13,490 nucleotides of DNA from Burkholderia sp. (GCA_030151225.1 JASLEG010000140.1:1-13490), one strand, 5' to 3'; numbered from the stretch's first letter, positions 1-7,971 are shown. The notes: generated by a model not told the origin, from the sequence alone. Made by a program: numbers and translations.

Positions 1-1023
1 GCGGGCCGGGCCGGCGCGCGGCGGCGGCTCGCGCGGCTCGCCTCGCTGCACCGCGTGCTCGATGCGCTGCCGTGCGTGCTGATGCCGGCCGCGCGGCCGT
101 ACGCGGGCTGGTTCGACGGGCTCGGCTGCGCCACTTTCGGCGATCTGCGTCGGCTGCCGCGCGCGGGCCTGCAGCGCCGCTGCGGCCCCGAGCTGCTGGC
201 CGCGCTCGATCGCGCCTATGGCGAACTGCCCGAGCCGCTCGCGTGGCTGCCGGTACCGCAGGAATTCGACACGCGGCTCGAATTGCCCGAGCGCGTCGAG
301 CATGCCGAGGCAGTGCTGTTCGTGGCGCGCCGGCTCGTCGCGCAGCTCGGCGGCTGGCTCGCGGCACGGCAGCTGTCGCTGTCGGCGCTGCGCCTCGATC
401 TCGACCACGAGCGCGGCCGCGCGGCGGTGCCGCCCACCGCGATCGAGCTCGCCTTCGCCGAGCCCACACGCGACGAAACCCACTGCCTGCGCGTGCTCGG
501 CGAGCGGCTCGCGCGCGTTGCGTTGCCAGCCGCGGTGATCGCCGTGCGGCTGGTCGCGACGCGCGTGGCCGCGGTGGCGCCGCCGCCGGCGGATCTGTTT
601 CCGGAGCCCGGCCGCACGCGCGAGGAACGCGCGCGGCTCGTCGAGCTGCTCGGCGCGCGGCTCGGCGCCGACAACGTGCTGGGCGCGGTGCCGTCGGCCG
701 ATCATCGCCCCGAGGCCGCGAACCGCTGGCTGCCGCTGCACGTGAAGGCGCCGCGCCCGGCCGGGCCGCCGGCGGGCGCGCCGCGGCCGGCCTGGCTGCT
801 GGCCGAGCCGATCCCGCTCGTGATGCGCGAGGATCGCCCGTGCTATCGCGGGCCGCTGCGCGTGATGTCGACGGCCGAGCGCATCGAGGGCGGCTGGTTC
901 GACGGGCCCACCGTGGAGCGCGACTACCACGTCGCGCAGGACGAGGACGGCGCCTGCTACTGGATTTACGTGGACCGTCGCGGCAGCGAGCCGCGCTGGT
1001 TCCTGCACGGCCTGTTCGGGTGA
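1..1023 (+). CDS. imuB: ImuB, catalytically dead Y-family DNA polymerase (3' part, cut by window edge)
   Basis: The frame is open from base 1 to a TGA at 1021-1023, so the first ATG seen at 55 is internal and the true start lies left of the window. About 340 codons are visible. ImuB is a Y-family polymerase relative that does not synthesise DNA; it acts as the hub linking ImuA, DnaE2 and the beta clamp in SOS mutagenesis (family knowledge). The palm domain is outside the window. What is seen is a helix-hairpin-helix-like stretch (GCATFGDLRRLPRAGLQRRCG), a little-finger-like region (PEPLAWLPVPQEFDTRLELP onwards), an ADLFPEPG segment, and a C-terminus ending CYWIYVDRRG...WFLHGLFG, which is characteristic of ImuB. 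The stop is 4 bp before the dnaE2 ATG, so the two are almost certainly co-transcribed and translationally coupled. Identification rests on the tail and on the dnaE2 neighbour. Confidence 0.9.
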   Translation, partial: AGRAGARRRLARLASLHRVLDALPCVLMPAARPYAGWFDGLGCATFGDLRRLPRAGLQRRCGPELLAALDRAYGELPEPLAWLPVPQEFDTRLELPERVEHAEAVLFVARRLVAQLGGWLAARQLSLSALRLDLDHERGRAAVPPTAIELAFAEPTRDETHCLRVLGERLARVALPAAVIAVRLVATRVAAVAPPPADLFPEPGRTREERARLVELLGARLGADNVLGAVPSADHRPEAANRWLPLHVKAPRPAGPPAGAPRPAWLLAEPIPLVMREDRPCYRGPLRVMSTAERIEGGWFDGPTVERDYHVAQDEDGACYWIYVDRRGSEPRWFLHGLFG

Positions 1024-1027
1024 GGCG

Positions 1028-4000
1028 ATGAGCGAATCGGTGCCGACCGGGCTGCCGCCCTATGCGGAATTGTTCTGCAGGACGAATTTCTCGTTCCTGC
1101 ACGGCGCGTCCTCGGCCGACGAGCTCGTGGAGCGCGCGAAGGAGCTCGGCTACAGCGGCATCGCGGTCACCGACGAATGCTCGCTGGCCGGCGCGCCGCG
1201 CATGCACGTGGCCGCGCTCGCGCGCGGGCTGCCGCTGGTGGTCGGCGCGTGTTTCGAGGTGACCCCGGATCCCGTCGCGCCCGGCGGCGATCCGGGGCCC
1301 GGTGCGTTCGGGCTCGTGCTGCTCGCGCGCGATCGCGAGGGCTACGGCAATCTGTCGGAGCTGATCTCGTGGCGACGCATGGCTTCGCCGAAGAAGGGCA
1401 GCTACGTGCTCGCGCCGCGCATGCTGGCCGCGCCGCCGCCCGAGTTCGCGCATCTGCGCGGCGTGCCCGACTGCTTCGCGATCCTCGTGCCGAACTATCC
1501 GGTGCGGGCCGACGTGCTCGACGCGCAGGTCGCGTGGTTCGCCGCGGTGTTCGGCGAGCGTGCGCGGCTCGGCCTCGTGCAGCTCGGTCGCGCGCTCGAC
1601 GGCCTGTATCGCGAGACGATCGAGGCCGCCGGCGCGCAGCGCGCGATGCCGCTCGTCGCGCTCGGCGACGTGACCATGCACGCGCGCTCGTGCAAGCCGC
1701 TGCAGGACACCATGACGGCGATCCGGATCGGCACGCCGGTGGGCGAATGCGGCTACGCGCTGGCCGCGAACGCCGAGCAGCATCTGCGCGGGCGTGGGCG
1801 GATCGGGCGCATGTATCCGGCGCAGGCGGTGGCGGAAACCTGCCGGATCCTCGCGGCGTGCAGGTTCGACATGAAGACGCTGAAGTACGAGTATCCGCGC
1901 GAGATCGTGCCGGACGGGCTCACGCCGACCGAGTATCTGGCTCGGGAAACCTGGGCGGGCGCGCACCGGCGTTATTCCGGCGAGGTGCCCGAGGCGGTGA
2001 AGAAGCGTATCCGCTACGAACTCGAGCTGATCGCCGAGAAGTCGTACGAACCGTTCTTTCTGACCGTCTACGACGTGGTGAAGTACGCGCGCGAGCAGCG
2101 GATTCTCTGTCAGGGGCGTGGCTCGGCGGCGAATTCGGTGGTGTGCTTCTGCCTGGGCGTGACCGAGGTCAATCCCGAGCGCAGCACGATGCTGTTCGAG
2201 CGCTTCATCAGCCGCGAACGGAATGAGCCGCCCGATATCGACGTCGATTTCGAGCACGAGCGCCGCGAGGAAGTGATCCAGTACATCTACGGAAAGTACG
2301 GCAGGCAGCGCGCCGCACTCGCGGCGGCCGTGTCCACCTATCGGCCGCGCGGCGCGCTGCGCGAAACCGGCAAGGCGCTCGGCGTCGATCCGATGCTGGT
2401 GGAGCGGGTGGCGAAGGCGCATCGCTGGTTCGACGGCCGCGACGACCTGCTCGCGCGTTTCGCCTCGGTCGGGCTCGACCCCGAGGTACCGCTGATCCGC
2501 GCGTGGGCCGAACTCGCGTCGCGGCTGCTCGGTTTTCCGCGCCACCTGTCGCAGCATTCGGGCGGCTTCGTGATCAGCCGTGACAAGCTCACCCGGCTCG
2601 TGCCGGTGGAGAACGCGGCGATGGAGGGACGGCGCGTGATCCAGTGGGACAAGGACGATCTCGAGGCGCTCGGGCTCATGAAGGTCGACGTGCTCGCGCT
2701 CGGCATGCTGAGCGCGCTGCGGCGCGCGTTCGATTTCGTTCAGACGTGGCACGGCGAGCGTCTGGAAATGCACCGTCTTCCCGAGGGCGACGAGCCGACC
2801 TACGCGATGATCTCGAACGCCGATACGGTGGGCGTGTTCCAGATCGAGTCGCGTGCGCAGATGTCGATGCTGCCGAGGCTGCGGCCGAAGGAATACTACG
2901 ATCTCGTGATCGAGGTGGCGATCGTGCGGCCCGGGCCGATCCAGGGCGGTGCCGTGCATCCGTATCTGCGGCGAAGGCAGGGGATCGAAAAGGTCAGTTA
3001 TCCGAAGGAGGACCTGAAGCCGGCGCTCGAGCGCACGCTCGGCGTGCCGATCTTCCAGGAGCAGGTGATGCAGATCGCGATGATCGCGGCCGGCTTCACG
3101 CCGGGCGACGCCGATCAACTGCGGCGCGCGATGGCCGCCTGGAAACGCAAGGGCGGGCTCGAGCATTACTACACCCGCATCGTCGACGGCATGGAGGCGC
3201 GCGGCTATCCGCGCGACTTCGCCGAGCGCATCTTCGAGCAGATCAAGGGCTTCGGCGAATACGGCTTCCCCGAGAGCCACGCGGCCAGCTTCGCGATCCT
3301 CGTCTATGCGAGCAGCTGGCTCAAGTGCCATCACCCGGGCATCTTCCTCGCCGCGCTGCTGAACAGCCAGCCGATGGGCTTCTATCCGCCCGCGCAGCTC
3401 GTGCAGGACGCGAAGCGCCACGGCGTCACGGTGCGCCCCGTCGACGTGACCGCGAGCGACTGGGAGGCGAAGCTCGAGGCGCTGCCCGATGCGCCGCCGC
3501 CCGCCGGCAAGCCCGCGGTGCGGCTCGGTATGGCGCTGGTGTCGGGGCTGGGCCGGGAGGCGGCGCGGCGCATCGAGGCGGCGCGCGCCGCGCAGCCGTT
3601 CGCGAGCGTCGACGATCTGGCACGCCGCGCGTGCCTGGCTCGCCGCGATCTCGAGGCGCTGGCCGCCGCGAACGCGTTCGCGACCCTGGCCGGCAACCGC
3701 CGCGACGCGCTCTGGCAGGCGGTGGCGGCCGCGCCGTCACGCGACCTGCTGGCCGCGGCACCGATCGACGAGGCGGTGCGGCCCGAGCTCGGTGCGCCGT
3801 CGGAAGCCGACGACATCCTCGCCGACTATCGCAGCACCGGCCTCACGCTGAACCGTCACCCGGTGGCGCTGTTGCGCGCCGAGCTGAGTCGGCGCCGCCT
3901 CGCATCGGCCGAGGCGCTGCGCGATTGCCGCAACGCGGGGCTCGCGCGTGCCTGCGGCATCGTCACCGCGCGGCAGATGCCGGGCACCGCGAAGGGCACG

Positions 4001-4219
4001 CTGTTCGTCACGCTGGAAGACGAAACCGGCTGCGTCAACGTGATCGTGCGGCGCGAGCTGATCGAGCGGCAGCGCCGCGAGGTGCTCGATGCCCGGCTGC
4101 TGGCCGTGTACGGCGTGTGGCAGGCGGAGCACGACGTGCGCCACCTGATCGCGCAGTATCTGGAAGACCTGACGCCGTTGCTCGGCGGCCTGCGCACCTC
4201 GAGCCGCGAGTTTCACTGA
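1028..4219 (+). CDS. dnaE2: Error-prone DNA polymerase DnaE2 (ImuC)
   Basis: A complete 1063-residue C-family polymerase, the translesion polymerase of the ImuA-ImuB-DnaE2 mutasome that copies past damaged bases under SOS induction (family knowledge). Order of domains: an N-terminal PHP domain beginning YAELFCRTNFSFLHGAS (about residues 12-280), then palm/fingers with the acidic motif PDIDVDF at 402-408 and the third catalytic aspartate in KVDVLAL (D554), matching the Pol III alpha triad in spacing. The stretch GFGEYGFPESHAASFA and the following NSQPMGFYPPAQLV are typical of DnaE. An OB-fold follows near the C-terminus (ACGIVTARQMPGTAKGTLFV). The C-terminal tau-binding part of replicative DnaE is absent and the length of about 1060 is right for DnaE2. 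The ATG at 1028 lies 4 bp after the imuB stop with GAGG just upstream (GTGAGGCGATG), favouring coupled translation. The SOS box would be upstream of the window. Confidence 0.96.
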   Translation: MSESVPTGLPPYAELFCRTNFSFLHGASSADELVERAKELGYSGIAVTDECSLAGAPRMHVAALARGLPLVVGACFEVTPDPVAPGGDPGPGAFGLVLLARDREGYGNLSELISWRRMASPKKGSYVLAPRMLAAPPPEFAHLRGVPDCFAILVPNYPVRADVLDAQVAWFAAVFGERARLGLVQLGRALDGLYRETIEAAGAQRAMPLVALGDVTMHARSCKPLQDTMTAIRIGTPVGECGYALAANAEQHLRGRGRIGRMYPAQAVAETCRILAACRFDMKTLKYEYPREIVPDGLTPTEYLARETWAGAHRRYSGEVPEAVKKRIRYELELIAEKSYEPFFLTVYDVVKYAREQRILCQGRGSAANSVVCFCLGVTEVNPERSTMLFERFISRERNEPPDIDVDFEHERREEVIQYIYGKYGRQRAALAAAVSTYRPRGALRETGKALGVDPMLVERVAKAHRWFDGRDDLLARFASVGLDPEVPLIRAWAELASRLLGFPRHLSQHSGGFVISRDKLTRLVPVENAAMEGRRVIQWDKDDLEALGLMKVDVLALGMLSALRRAFDFVQTWHGERLEMHRLPEGDEPTYAMISNADTVGVFQIESRAQMSMLPRLRPKEYYDLVIEVAIVRPGPIQGGAVHPYLRRRQGIEKVSYPKEDLKPALERTLGVPIFQEQVMQIAMIAAGFTPGDADQLRRAMAAWKRKGGLEHYYTRIVDGMEARGYPRDFAERIFEQIKGFGEYGFPESHAASFAILVYASSWLKCHHPGIFLAALLNSQPMGFYPPAQLVQDAKRHGVTVRPVDVTASDWEAKLEALPDAPPPAGKPAVRLGMALVSGLGREAARRIEAARAAQPFASVDDLARRACLARRDLEALAAANAFATLAGNRRDALWQAVAAAPSRDLLAAAPIDEAVRPELGAPSEADDILADYRSTGLTLNRHPVALLRAELSRRRLASAEALRDCRNAGLARACGIVTARQMPGTAKGTLFVTLEDETGCVNVIVRRELIERQRREVLDARLLAVYGVWQAEHDVRHLIAQYLEDLTPLLGGLRTSSREFH

Positions 4220-4232
4220 GGGCGCCGCGCCG

Positions 4233-5468
4233 TCACTCCACCTGGGTCAGATCGCGTCCGCGCGTCTCCGGCAGCATCAGCGCGGCCAGCACCACGATCA
4301 GGTACGCGCAGCCCGCGCACGCGCCCATCGCCGCGCCGAGCCCGGTGCGCACGCTGACCACGCCCACCAGCGTCGGCATCACCGCGCCGACCGCGCGCCC
4401 GGCATTGCCGCACAGCCCCTGCGCGGCGCCGCGGATGCGGGTGGGGAACAGCTCGGCCAGATACGCGCCGGTGCCGGCCGCGGTGCCCGACTGCAGGGTG
4501 CCGAGCACGAAGCCGAGCACCAGCGTCACGGCGAGGTTGATCGGTGCCATGGTGTAGATCGCCACGGCCACGGCCTGCAGGCAGGCGATGATCATGAAGG
4601 TCTTGCGGCGGCCGAATGCGTCGGCCATCCAGCCGTTCAGGAACGCGCCCGCGAACGAGCCGAGGATGTTGATCGCGAGATAGCCGCCCACGTTGTTGAT
4701 CGACAGGTTCAGCGCGAGCTTCAGATAGGCCGGCAGCCAGGTGATCATCACGTAGTTGCCGCCGTAGATGCCGAAGGTCAGCAGGATCGCCTTGACCGTG
4801 GTGGCCCGGCTCGGGCCGCGGAACACTTCCCAGATGCCGACCTTCCCGGCCTTCGCGGCATCGTGATCGCGCACGTATACCGGCGCTTCCTCGATGTTGC
4901 GGCGGATCCACAGCACCAGCACGGCCGGCACCACGCCGAGCGCGAACAGCACGCGCCAGGCCAGGTTCGGCTCCAGCAGGTTCAGCAACAGCGTGGTCAG
5001 CAGCACGGCGATGCCGTAGCCGATCGCCCAGCCCGCCTGCAGCGCACCCACCACGCGCCCGCGCAGGCGCGGGTTGATGGTTTCGCTGATCAGCACCGCG
5101 CCCACCGCCCATTCGCCGCCGAAGCCGATGCCCTGCAGGCTGCGCGTGATCAGCAGCTGCCAGAACGAATCGGTGAAGGCCGACAGGAAGGTGAACAGCG
5201 AGAACCACGCGATCGTGACCTGCAGGATGCGCACGCGCCCGTAGCGGTCGGACAGGATCCCGGCGATCCAGCCGCCGATCGAGGCCATGATCAGCACCGT
5301 GGTGCCGAGGATGCCGGCCTGACCGCGCGTCATGCCCCACAGCGCGATCAGCGTGGGGATCGTCAGCGCGTACATCTGGGTGTCCATCGCGTCCAGGCCC
5401 CAGCCGCTGAAGCAGGCCCAGAACGTGCGCTTTTCCGATTTGTTTAGTTCTCTTAACCACGAAACCAT
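4233..5468 (-). CDS. MFS permease, sugar/organic-acid porter type
   Basis: A 411-residue inner-membrane transporter of the major facilitator superfamily with about 12 hydrophobic segments. The signature after TM2 is SDRYGRVRIL; the segment RSLQGIGFGGEWAVGAVLISE and then RLRGRVVGALQAGWAIGYG resembles the sugar-porter and aromatic/organic acid:H+ symporter subfamilies. The second half repeats the loop motif as ADAFGRRKTF and has ELFPTRIRGAAQG, and the protein ends PETRGRDLTQVE. Substrate cannot be read from the sequence. The ATG at 5468 is chosen because GAGGAG lies 8 nt upstream; a GTG one codon earlier (5471) is equally in frame. It sits 70 bp downstream of the IclR-type regulator on the same strand, so they probably form one unit and the regulator's ligand is probably the transported compound (inference). 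Its stop is 13 bp from the dnaE2 stop on the other strand, leaving no room for a separate terminator. Confidence 0.9.
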   Translation of the reverse strand: MVSWLRELNKSEKRTFWACFSGWGLDAMDTQMYALTIPTLIALWGMTRGQAGILGTTVLIMASIGGWIAGILSDRYGRVRILQVTIAWFSLFTFLSAFTDSFWQLLITRSLQGIGFGGEWAVGAVLISETINPRLRGRVVGALQAGWAIGYGIAVLLTTLLLNLLEPNLAWRVLFALGVVPAVLVLWIRRNIEEAPVYVRDHDAAKAGKVGIWEVFRGPSRATTVKAILLTFGIYGGNYVMITWLPAYLKLALNLSINNVGGYLAINILGSFAGAFLNGWMADAFGRRKTFMIIACLQAVAVAIYTMAPINLAVTLVLGFVLGTLQSGTAAGTGAYLAELFPTRIRGAAQGLCGNAGRAVGAVMPTLVGVVSVRTGLGAAMGACAGCAYLIVVLAALMLPETRGRDLTQVE

Positions 5469-5538
5469 CACTGCGTCTCCTCGTCGTTCCTGTTCGATCG
5501 ATGTCTTGCCGTCTTGCCGCGCGGGATGCGCGGCGTCT

Positions 5539-6351
5539 TCAATCCGTTGCCTGGGGGGGCTGGGGCGTCTGGGTCACCGCATCGTCGCGCCGTGCGTTCC
5601 AGTGTTCGGCCGCCGTCAGCAACGCATCGGCCGAGCCGCCGAGCTGCCTCGACGCCTGCGCCGCGTAGGTCAGCAGCAGCGGCAGATAGCGCCGCATTGC
5701 CGGCTCGGTCAGCCGGCTGATCGGTCCCACCAGCCCGAGCGCGCCGGCCAGGCTGCCGGCCGCGCCGAACACCGGCACCGAGATGCCGGCCGTCTCGGGA
5801 TCGCGCTCGCCCGCCGACAGGTAGTGGAAGTCGCGCCGCACCGCGTCGTAGGGCTCGCCGATGGCGCCCGCGAACGCGTGCAGCACGCGCCCGCTCGCGC
5901 CGCGCTCGAGCGGCAGGACGTCACCGGGCTGCACTTCCGCGCGCAGCAGATGGCGCGAGCTGATGCGGTACAGGCAGACGCGCCGGTCGCCGTCGCGCAC
6001 GTGGAACGACACCGATTCGCCCGATTCCTCGTTGAGCCGCCGCATCAGCGGCAGCAGCACGTCGCCGAGGTTCAGCGAGGATTCGTAGATCGACGACAGA
6101 TTCAGCGTGGCGGGGCCGAGCAGGTAGCGCCCGTCCTCGAGGCGCATCAGCAGGCGGTGATGGCACAGCGCGCCGAGCAGGCGCAGCGCCGTGCTCTTGT
6201 ACAGGCCGGTGCGATGGGCGATTTCGGTCAGCGTGAGGGGCGTGTCGCCGCGGCGGAACGCGAACAGCAGCGCGGCGGCCCGATCCAGCACGTCGATGCC
6301 GCTCGGCTCGACACCAAGCGGCGGCTGTGTGGACTCCCGTGCCCTGACCAT
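5539..6351 (-). CDS. IclR-family transcriptional regulator
   Basis: A 270-residue DNA-binding regulator. Residues about 18-80 form the N-terminal winged helix-turn-helix (GIDVLDRAAALLFAFRRGD, LTLTEIAHRTGLYKSTALRL, then the wing LEDGRYLLGP). The rest is the C-terminal IclR effector domain (NEESGESVSFHVRDGDRRVCL, GASGRVLHAF, ETAGISVPVFGAAGSLAGAL). The length is normal for the family. The tail after about residue 250 (WNARRDDAVTQTPQPPQATD) is probably disordered. The ATG at 6351 has GGGAA 7 nt upstream, and the 15-bp palindrome at 6369-6383 sits right in front of it, suggesting autoregulation. The MFS permease gene follows on the same strand and is the likely target. It is divergent from the nag operon, but about 500 bp separate the two genes and nothing ties it to GlcNAc. 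Ligand unknown. Confidence 0.93.
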   Translation of the reverse strand: MVRARESTQPPLGVEPSGIDVLDRAAALLFAFRRGDTPLTLTEIAHRTGLYKSTALRLLGALCHHRLLMRLEDGRYLLGPATLNLSSIYESSLNLGDVLLPLMRRLNEESGESVSFHVRDGDRRVCLYRISSRHLLRAEVQPGDVLPLERGASGRVLHAFAGAIGEPYDAVRRDFHYLSAGERDPETAGISVPVFGAAGSLAGALGLVGPISRLTEPAMRRYLPLLLTYAAQASRQLGGSADALLTAAEHWNARRDDAVTQTPQPPQATD

Positions 6352-6368
6352 GACCGACTTCCCAAAAA

Positions 6369-6383
6369 TTCTATCTGATAGAA
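6369..6383. promoter_or_regulatory. Perfect 15-bp palindrome, candidate operator of the IclR regulator
   Basis: TTCTATC-T-GATAGAA has two perfect 7-bp arms around one base. It lies 17 bp in front of the ATG of the IclR-type gene, in an AT-rich patch within a GC-rich region. The minus strand has TAGAAT (6373-6368), one base off the -10 consensus, inside the left arm, so a bound protein would cover the regulator's own promoter; the matching -35 is poor. IclR-family proteins commonly bind short palindromes of this kind in their own promoter (family knowledge). Assignment to this regulator is inference from position. Confidence 0.6.
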
Positions 6384-6693
6384 CAACAACTTAACTGATG
6401 AAACAGCTTAGCGAATCGATCGATGATGCGCAATGACTACCGGACACGTCGGCGCGATCCGTTGCAGGCCGTCGGTCTTCGCGAACGGCAGATACCAGTC
6501 CCGATCACTGGTTCTATTCAGGTATCGTTTTCATGCCCGAGCGAGCCGGGCCGATTCCGACAAGGCGTTCGCCGTCGGGCCTCAATGCGGGTAAATACCG
6601 ATCATGAACTCGCTGATAAACAAGGGGAATTACCGACTAAAACGTATGCGAGGCGCGGCTTTTCGCGAGGCGCTCGAGATCGAGCCCACTAAA
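6384..6693. other. Gene-free stretch between the IclR gene and the nag promoter
   Basis: About 300 bp with no convincing gene. It is visibly less GC-rich than the flanking genes. The only frame of any length, 6423-6692 on the + strand (89 codons), gives an arginine-rich protein with no recognisable domain and no ribosome binding site. In the comparable nag operons of other proteobacteria a GntR-family regulator gene often adjoins nagA; no remnant of one (no wHTH or UTRA-like coding) is recognisable here. The stretch holds the inverted repeat at 6491-6526. Confidence 0.6.
6491..6526. promoter_or_regulatory. Nested inverted repeat, candidate upstream operator of the nag operon
   Basis: ACCAGT (6494-6499) and ACTGGT (6507-6512) form 6-bp arms around 7 bp. 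They are nested in a wider pair GATACC (6491-6496) and GGTATC (6521-6526). The right half reads ACTGGT-N8-GGT, and the same spaced motif recurs 190 bp downstream over the nag promoter. TGGT half-sites are typical of GntR/HutC-type amino-sugar repressors (family knowledge), so this may be a second site for a looped repressor. The function is inferred. Confidence 0.4.
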
Positions 6694-6721
6694 TTGACTG
6701 GTATTAGTTTGGTTATATAAT
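6694..6721 (+). promoter_or_regulatory. Sigma-70-type promoter of the nag operon
   Basis: TTGACT (6694-6699) and a perfect TATAAT (6716-6721) are separated by 16 bp, in a short AT-rich island in otherwise GC-rich sequence. Transcription would start near 6728 and give a leader of about 130 nt before the nagA start. No better promoter is seen between here and nagE, and the four genes that follow are on the same strand with small gaps, so this is taken as the operon promoter. Confidence 0.78.
6697..6713. promoter_or_regulatory. Candidate repressor operator overlapping the nag promoter
   Basis: ACTGGT-N8-GGT covers the end of the -35 element and most of the spacer. It contains two TGGT units 11 bp apart (6699-6702 and 6710-6713, one helical turn, direct orientation). 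The 12-mer ACTGGTATTAGT is an imperfect palindrome whose left half resembles the TGGT half-site of GntR/HutC-type GlcNAc or GlcN-6-P responsive repressors. The identical spaced motif occurs at 6507-6523. A repressor here would block RNA polymerase. Which protein binds is unknown, as no such regulator is encoded in the window. Confidence 0.45.
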
Positions 6722-6727
6722 CGTCTC

Positions 6728-6858
6728 GCCTCGGACGGGGCGGCCCGCCATCGCTGCGCTGCCACCGTGCCATCGCCGCCGCGTTTCCGAGGTCGGATGC
6801 CAAGTCCGTCCGACCCGCCGGCAGGCCTCCCTCTCGCAACCGCAATACCGGAAATCTA
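6728..6858 (+). promoter_or_regulatory. Untranslated leader of the nag operon with competing inverted repeats
   Basis: Predicted 5' leader of about 130 nt. A 5' segment (CCTCGG 6729-6734 and CGGACGG 6732-6738) can pair either with CCGAGG (6787-6792) or with CCGTCCG (6806-6812). Separately GGTCGGA (6791-6797) and TCCGACC (6809-6815) can form a 7-bp hairpin with an 11-nt loop, and these pairings exclude one another. No run of T follows, so there is no standard terminator. High GC makes chance pairings likely. Confidence 0.3.
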
Positions 6859-7971
6859 GTGAACGCGATGCTGACCGGAAATTTTCTGACCCCTGAAGGC
6901 TGGCGCCACGGCACGATCGAATTCGGCAACGGCCGGATCACGTCGCTCGCGGGCAAGCCCGTCGATCCGCAGACCAACGACGCGCCCTACATCGTGCCGG
7001 GCTTCATCGACCTGCACGTGCACGGCGGCGGGGGCGCCGACGTGATGGAGGGCGGCGACGCGATCGAGACGATCGGCCGGACCCATGCCCGCTTCGGCAC
7101 CACCAGCCTGCTGGCCACCACCATGACCGCGCCGCGCGACGAGCTGATGAACGTCGTGGCGCAACTGGGCGAGCGCGCGCGCCAGCGCACCCCGGGCTGC
7201 GCCCGCGTGCTCGGCGTGCATCTCGAAGGCCCCTACATCAACCCCGGCAAGCTCGGCGCGCAGCCCGACGCAGCCGTGTCCGCCGCACTCGACGAGGTGC
7301 TGCGCTATCTGGCGATCGCGCCGATCCGCGTGGTCACGCTCGCGCCCGAGATCGCGGGCCACATCGAGATCATCTCGGAGATGGCCGCGCGCGGCGTGCG
7401 CGTGCAGCTCGGCCATTCGCTGGCCACGTACGAGGACGGCGTCACGGCGCTCAAGCACGGCGCCTGCGGCTTCACGCACCTGTTCAACGCGATGTCGCCG
7501 CTGCATCACCGCAATCCGGGCCTGGTCGGCGCCGCGCTCGCGCACGCCGAATACGCGGAGATCATCCCCGACCTGCTGCACGTGCATCCGGGCGCGATTC
7601 GCGCCGCGCTGCGCGCGATCCCGCGCCTGTACGTGGTGACCGACAGCACCTCGGCCACCGGCATGCCCGACGGCGAATACCGGCTGGGCAGCCAGCACGT
7701 CACCAAATGCCTGGGCGGCGTGCGCCTGGCCGACGGCACGCTGGCCGGCAGCACGCTCACCATGGATCAGGCGTTCCGCAACCTGGTCTCGCTCGGCCTG
7801 CCGATGGCCGACGTATCGAACCGCATGTCGCGTTACGCGGCGGATTACCTCGGCATCGAGGACCGCGGCCGTCTCGCGCGCGGCGCATGGGCCGACGTCG
7901 CGGTGTTCGACCGCGACCTGAACCTGACCGCGACCTATGTCGAAGGAGAATCGATTGTCGAATATGCTTGA
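6859..7971 (+). CDS. nagA: N-acetylglucosamine-6-phosphate deacetylase
   Basis: A 370-residue cytoplasmic amidohydrolase that removes acetate from GlcNAc-6-P to give glucosamine-6-P. Metal and catalytic motifs are in place: PGFIDLHVHG (H53, H55), GVHLEGPY (E123), LGHS (H186), THLFNAMSPLHHR (H207), and VTDSTSATG with the catalytic aspartate D262. Spacing matches E. coli NagA (E131, H195, H216, D273). The replacement of the second metal-site residues usual in single-metal NagA enzymes was not examined. The GTG at 6859 is chosen as start because GGAAA (6850-6854) lies 4 nt upstream; the ATG at 6868 is a possible alternative, three codons in. The 3' end overlaps the start of the next gene by 17 bp, so the two are coupled. 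First gene of the operon, behind the promoter at 6694-6721. Confidence 0.95.
   Translation: MNAMLTGNFLTPEGWRHGTIEFGNGRITSLAGKPVDPQTNDAPYIVPGFIDLHVHGGGGADVMEGGDAIETIGRTHARFGTTSLLATTMTAPRDELMNVVAQLGERARQRTPGCARVLGVHLEGPYINPGKLGAQPDAAVSAALDEVLRYLAIAPIRVVTLAPEIAGHIEIISEMAARGVRVQLGHSLATYEDGVTALKHGACGFTHLFNAMSPLHHRNPGLVGAALAHAEYAEIIPDLLHVHPGAIRAALRAIPRLYVVTDSTSATGMPDGEYRLGSQHVTKCLGGVRLADGTLAGSTLTMDQAFRNLVSLGLPMADVSNRMSRYAADYLGIEDRGRLARGAWADVAVFDRDLNLTATYVEGESIVEYA
7943..7948 (+). promoter_or_regulatory. Ribosome binding site that sets the nagB-II start
   Basis: AAGGAG inside the 3' end of nagA, 6 nt before TTG at 7955. It lies downstream of the in-frame ATG at 7937 and 15 nt before the ATG at 7964, so it fits neither of these. 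This points to TTG 7955 as initiator. Confidence 0.65.

Noticed and set aside
4220..4232. A bidirectional terminator between dnaE2 and the MFS gene
   Set aside because: Only 13 bp separate the stops, with no hairpin plus T-run. Any terminator would have to lie inside the coding sequences.
2644..4557. A 637-codon + strand frame inside dnaE2
   Set aside because: Out-of-frame shadow of dnaE2, with Ala/Arg-rich composition.
6423..6692. An 89-codon + strand frame in the gap before the nag promoter
   Set aside because: No ribosome binding site, no domain, Arg-rich; it also overlaps the inverted repeat and ends just before the promoter.
7937..7954. ATG at 7937 as the start of the nagB-II gene
   Set aside because: The AAGGAG lies downstream of it and is correctly spaced for TTG 7955.
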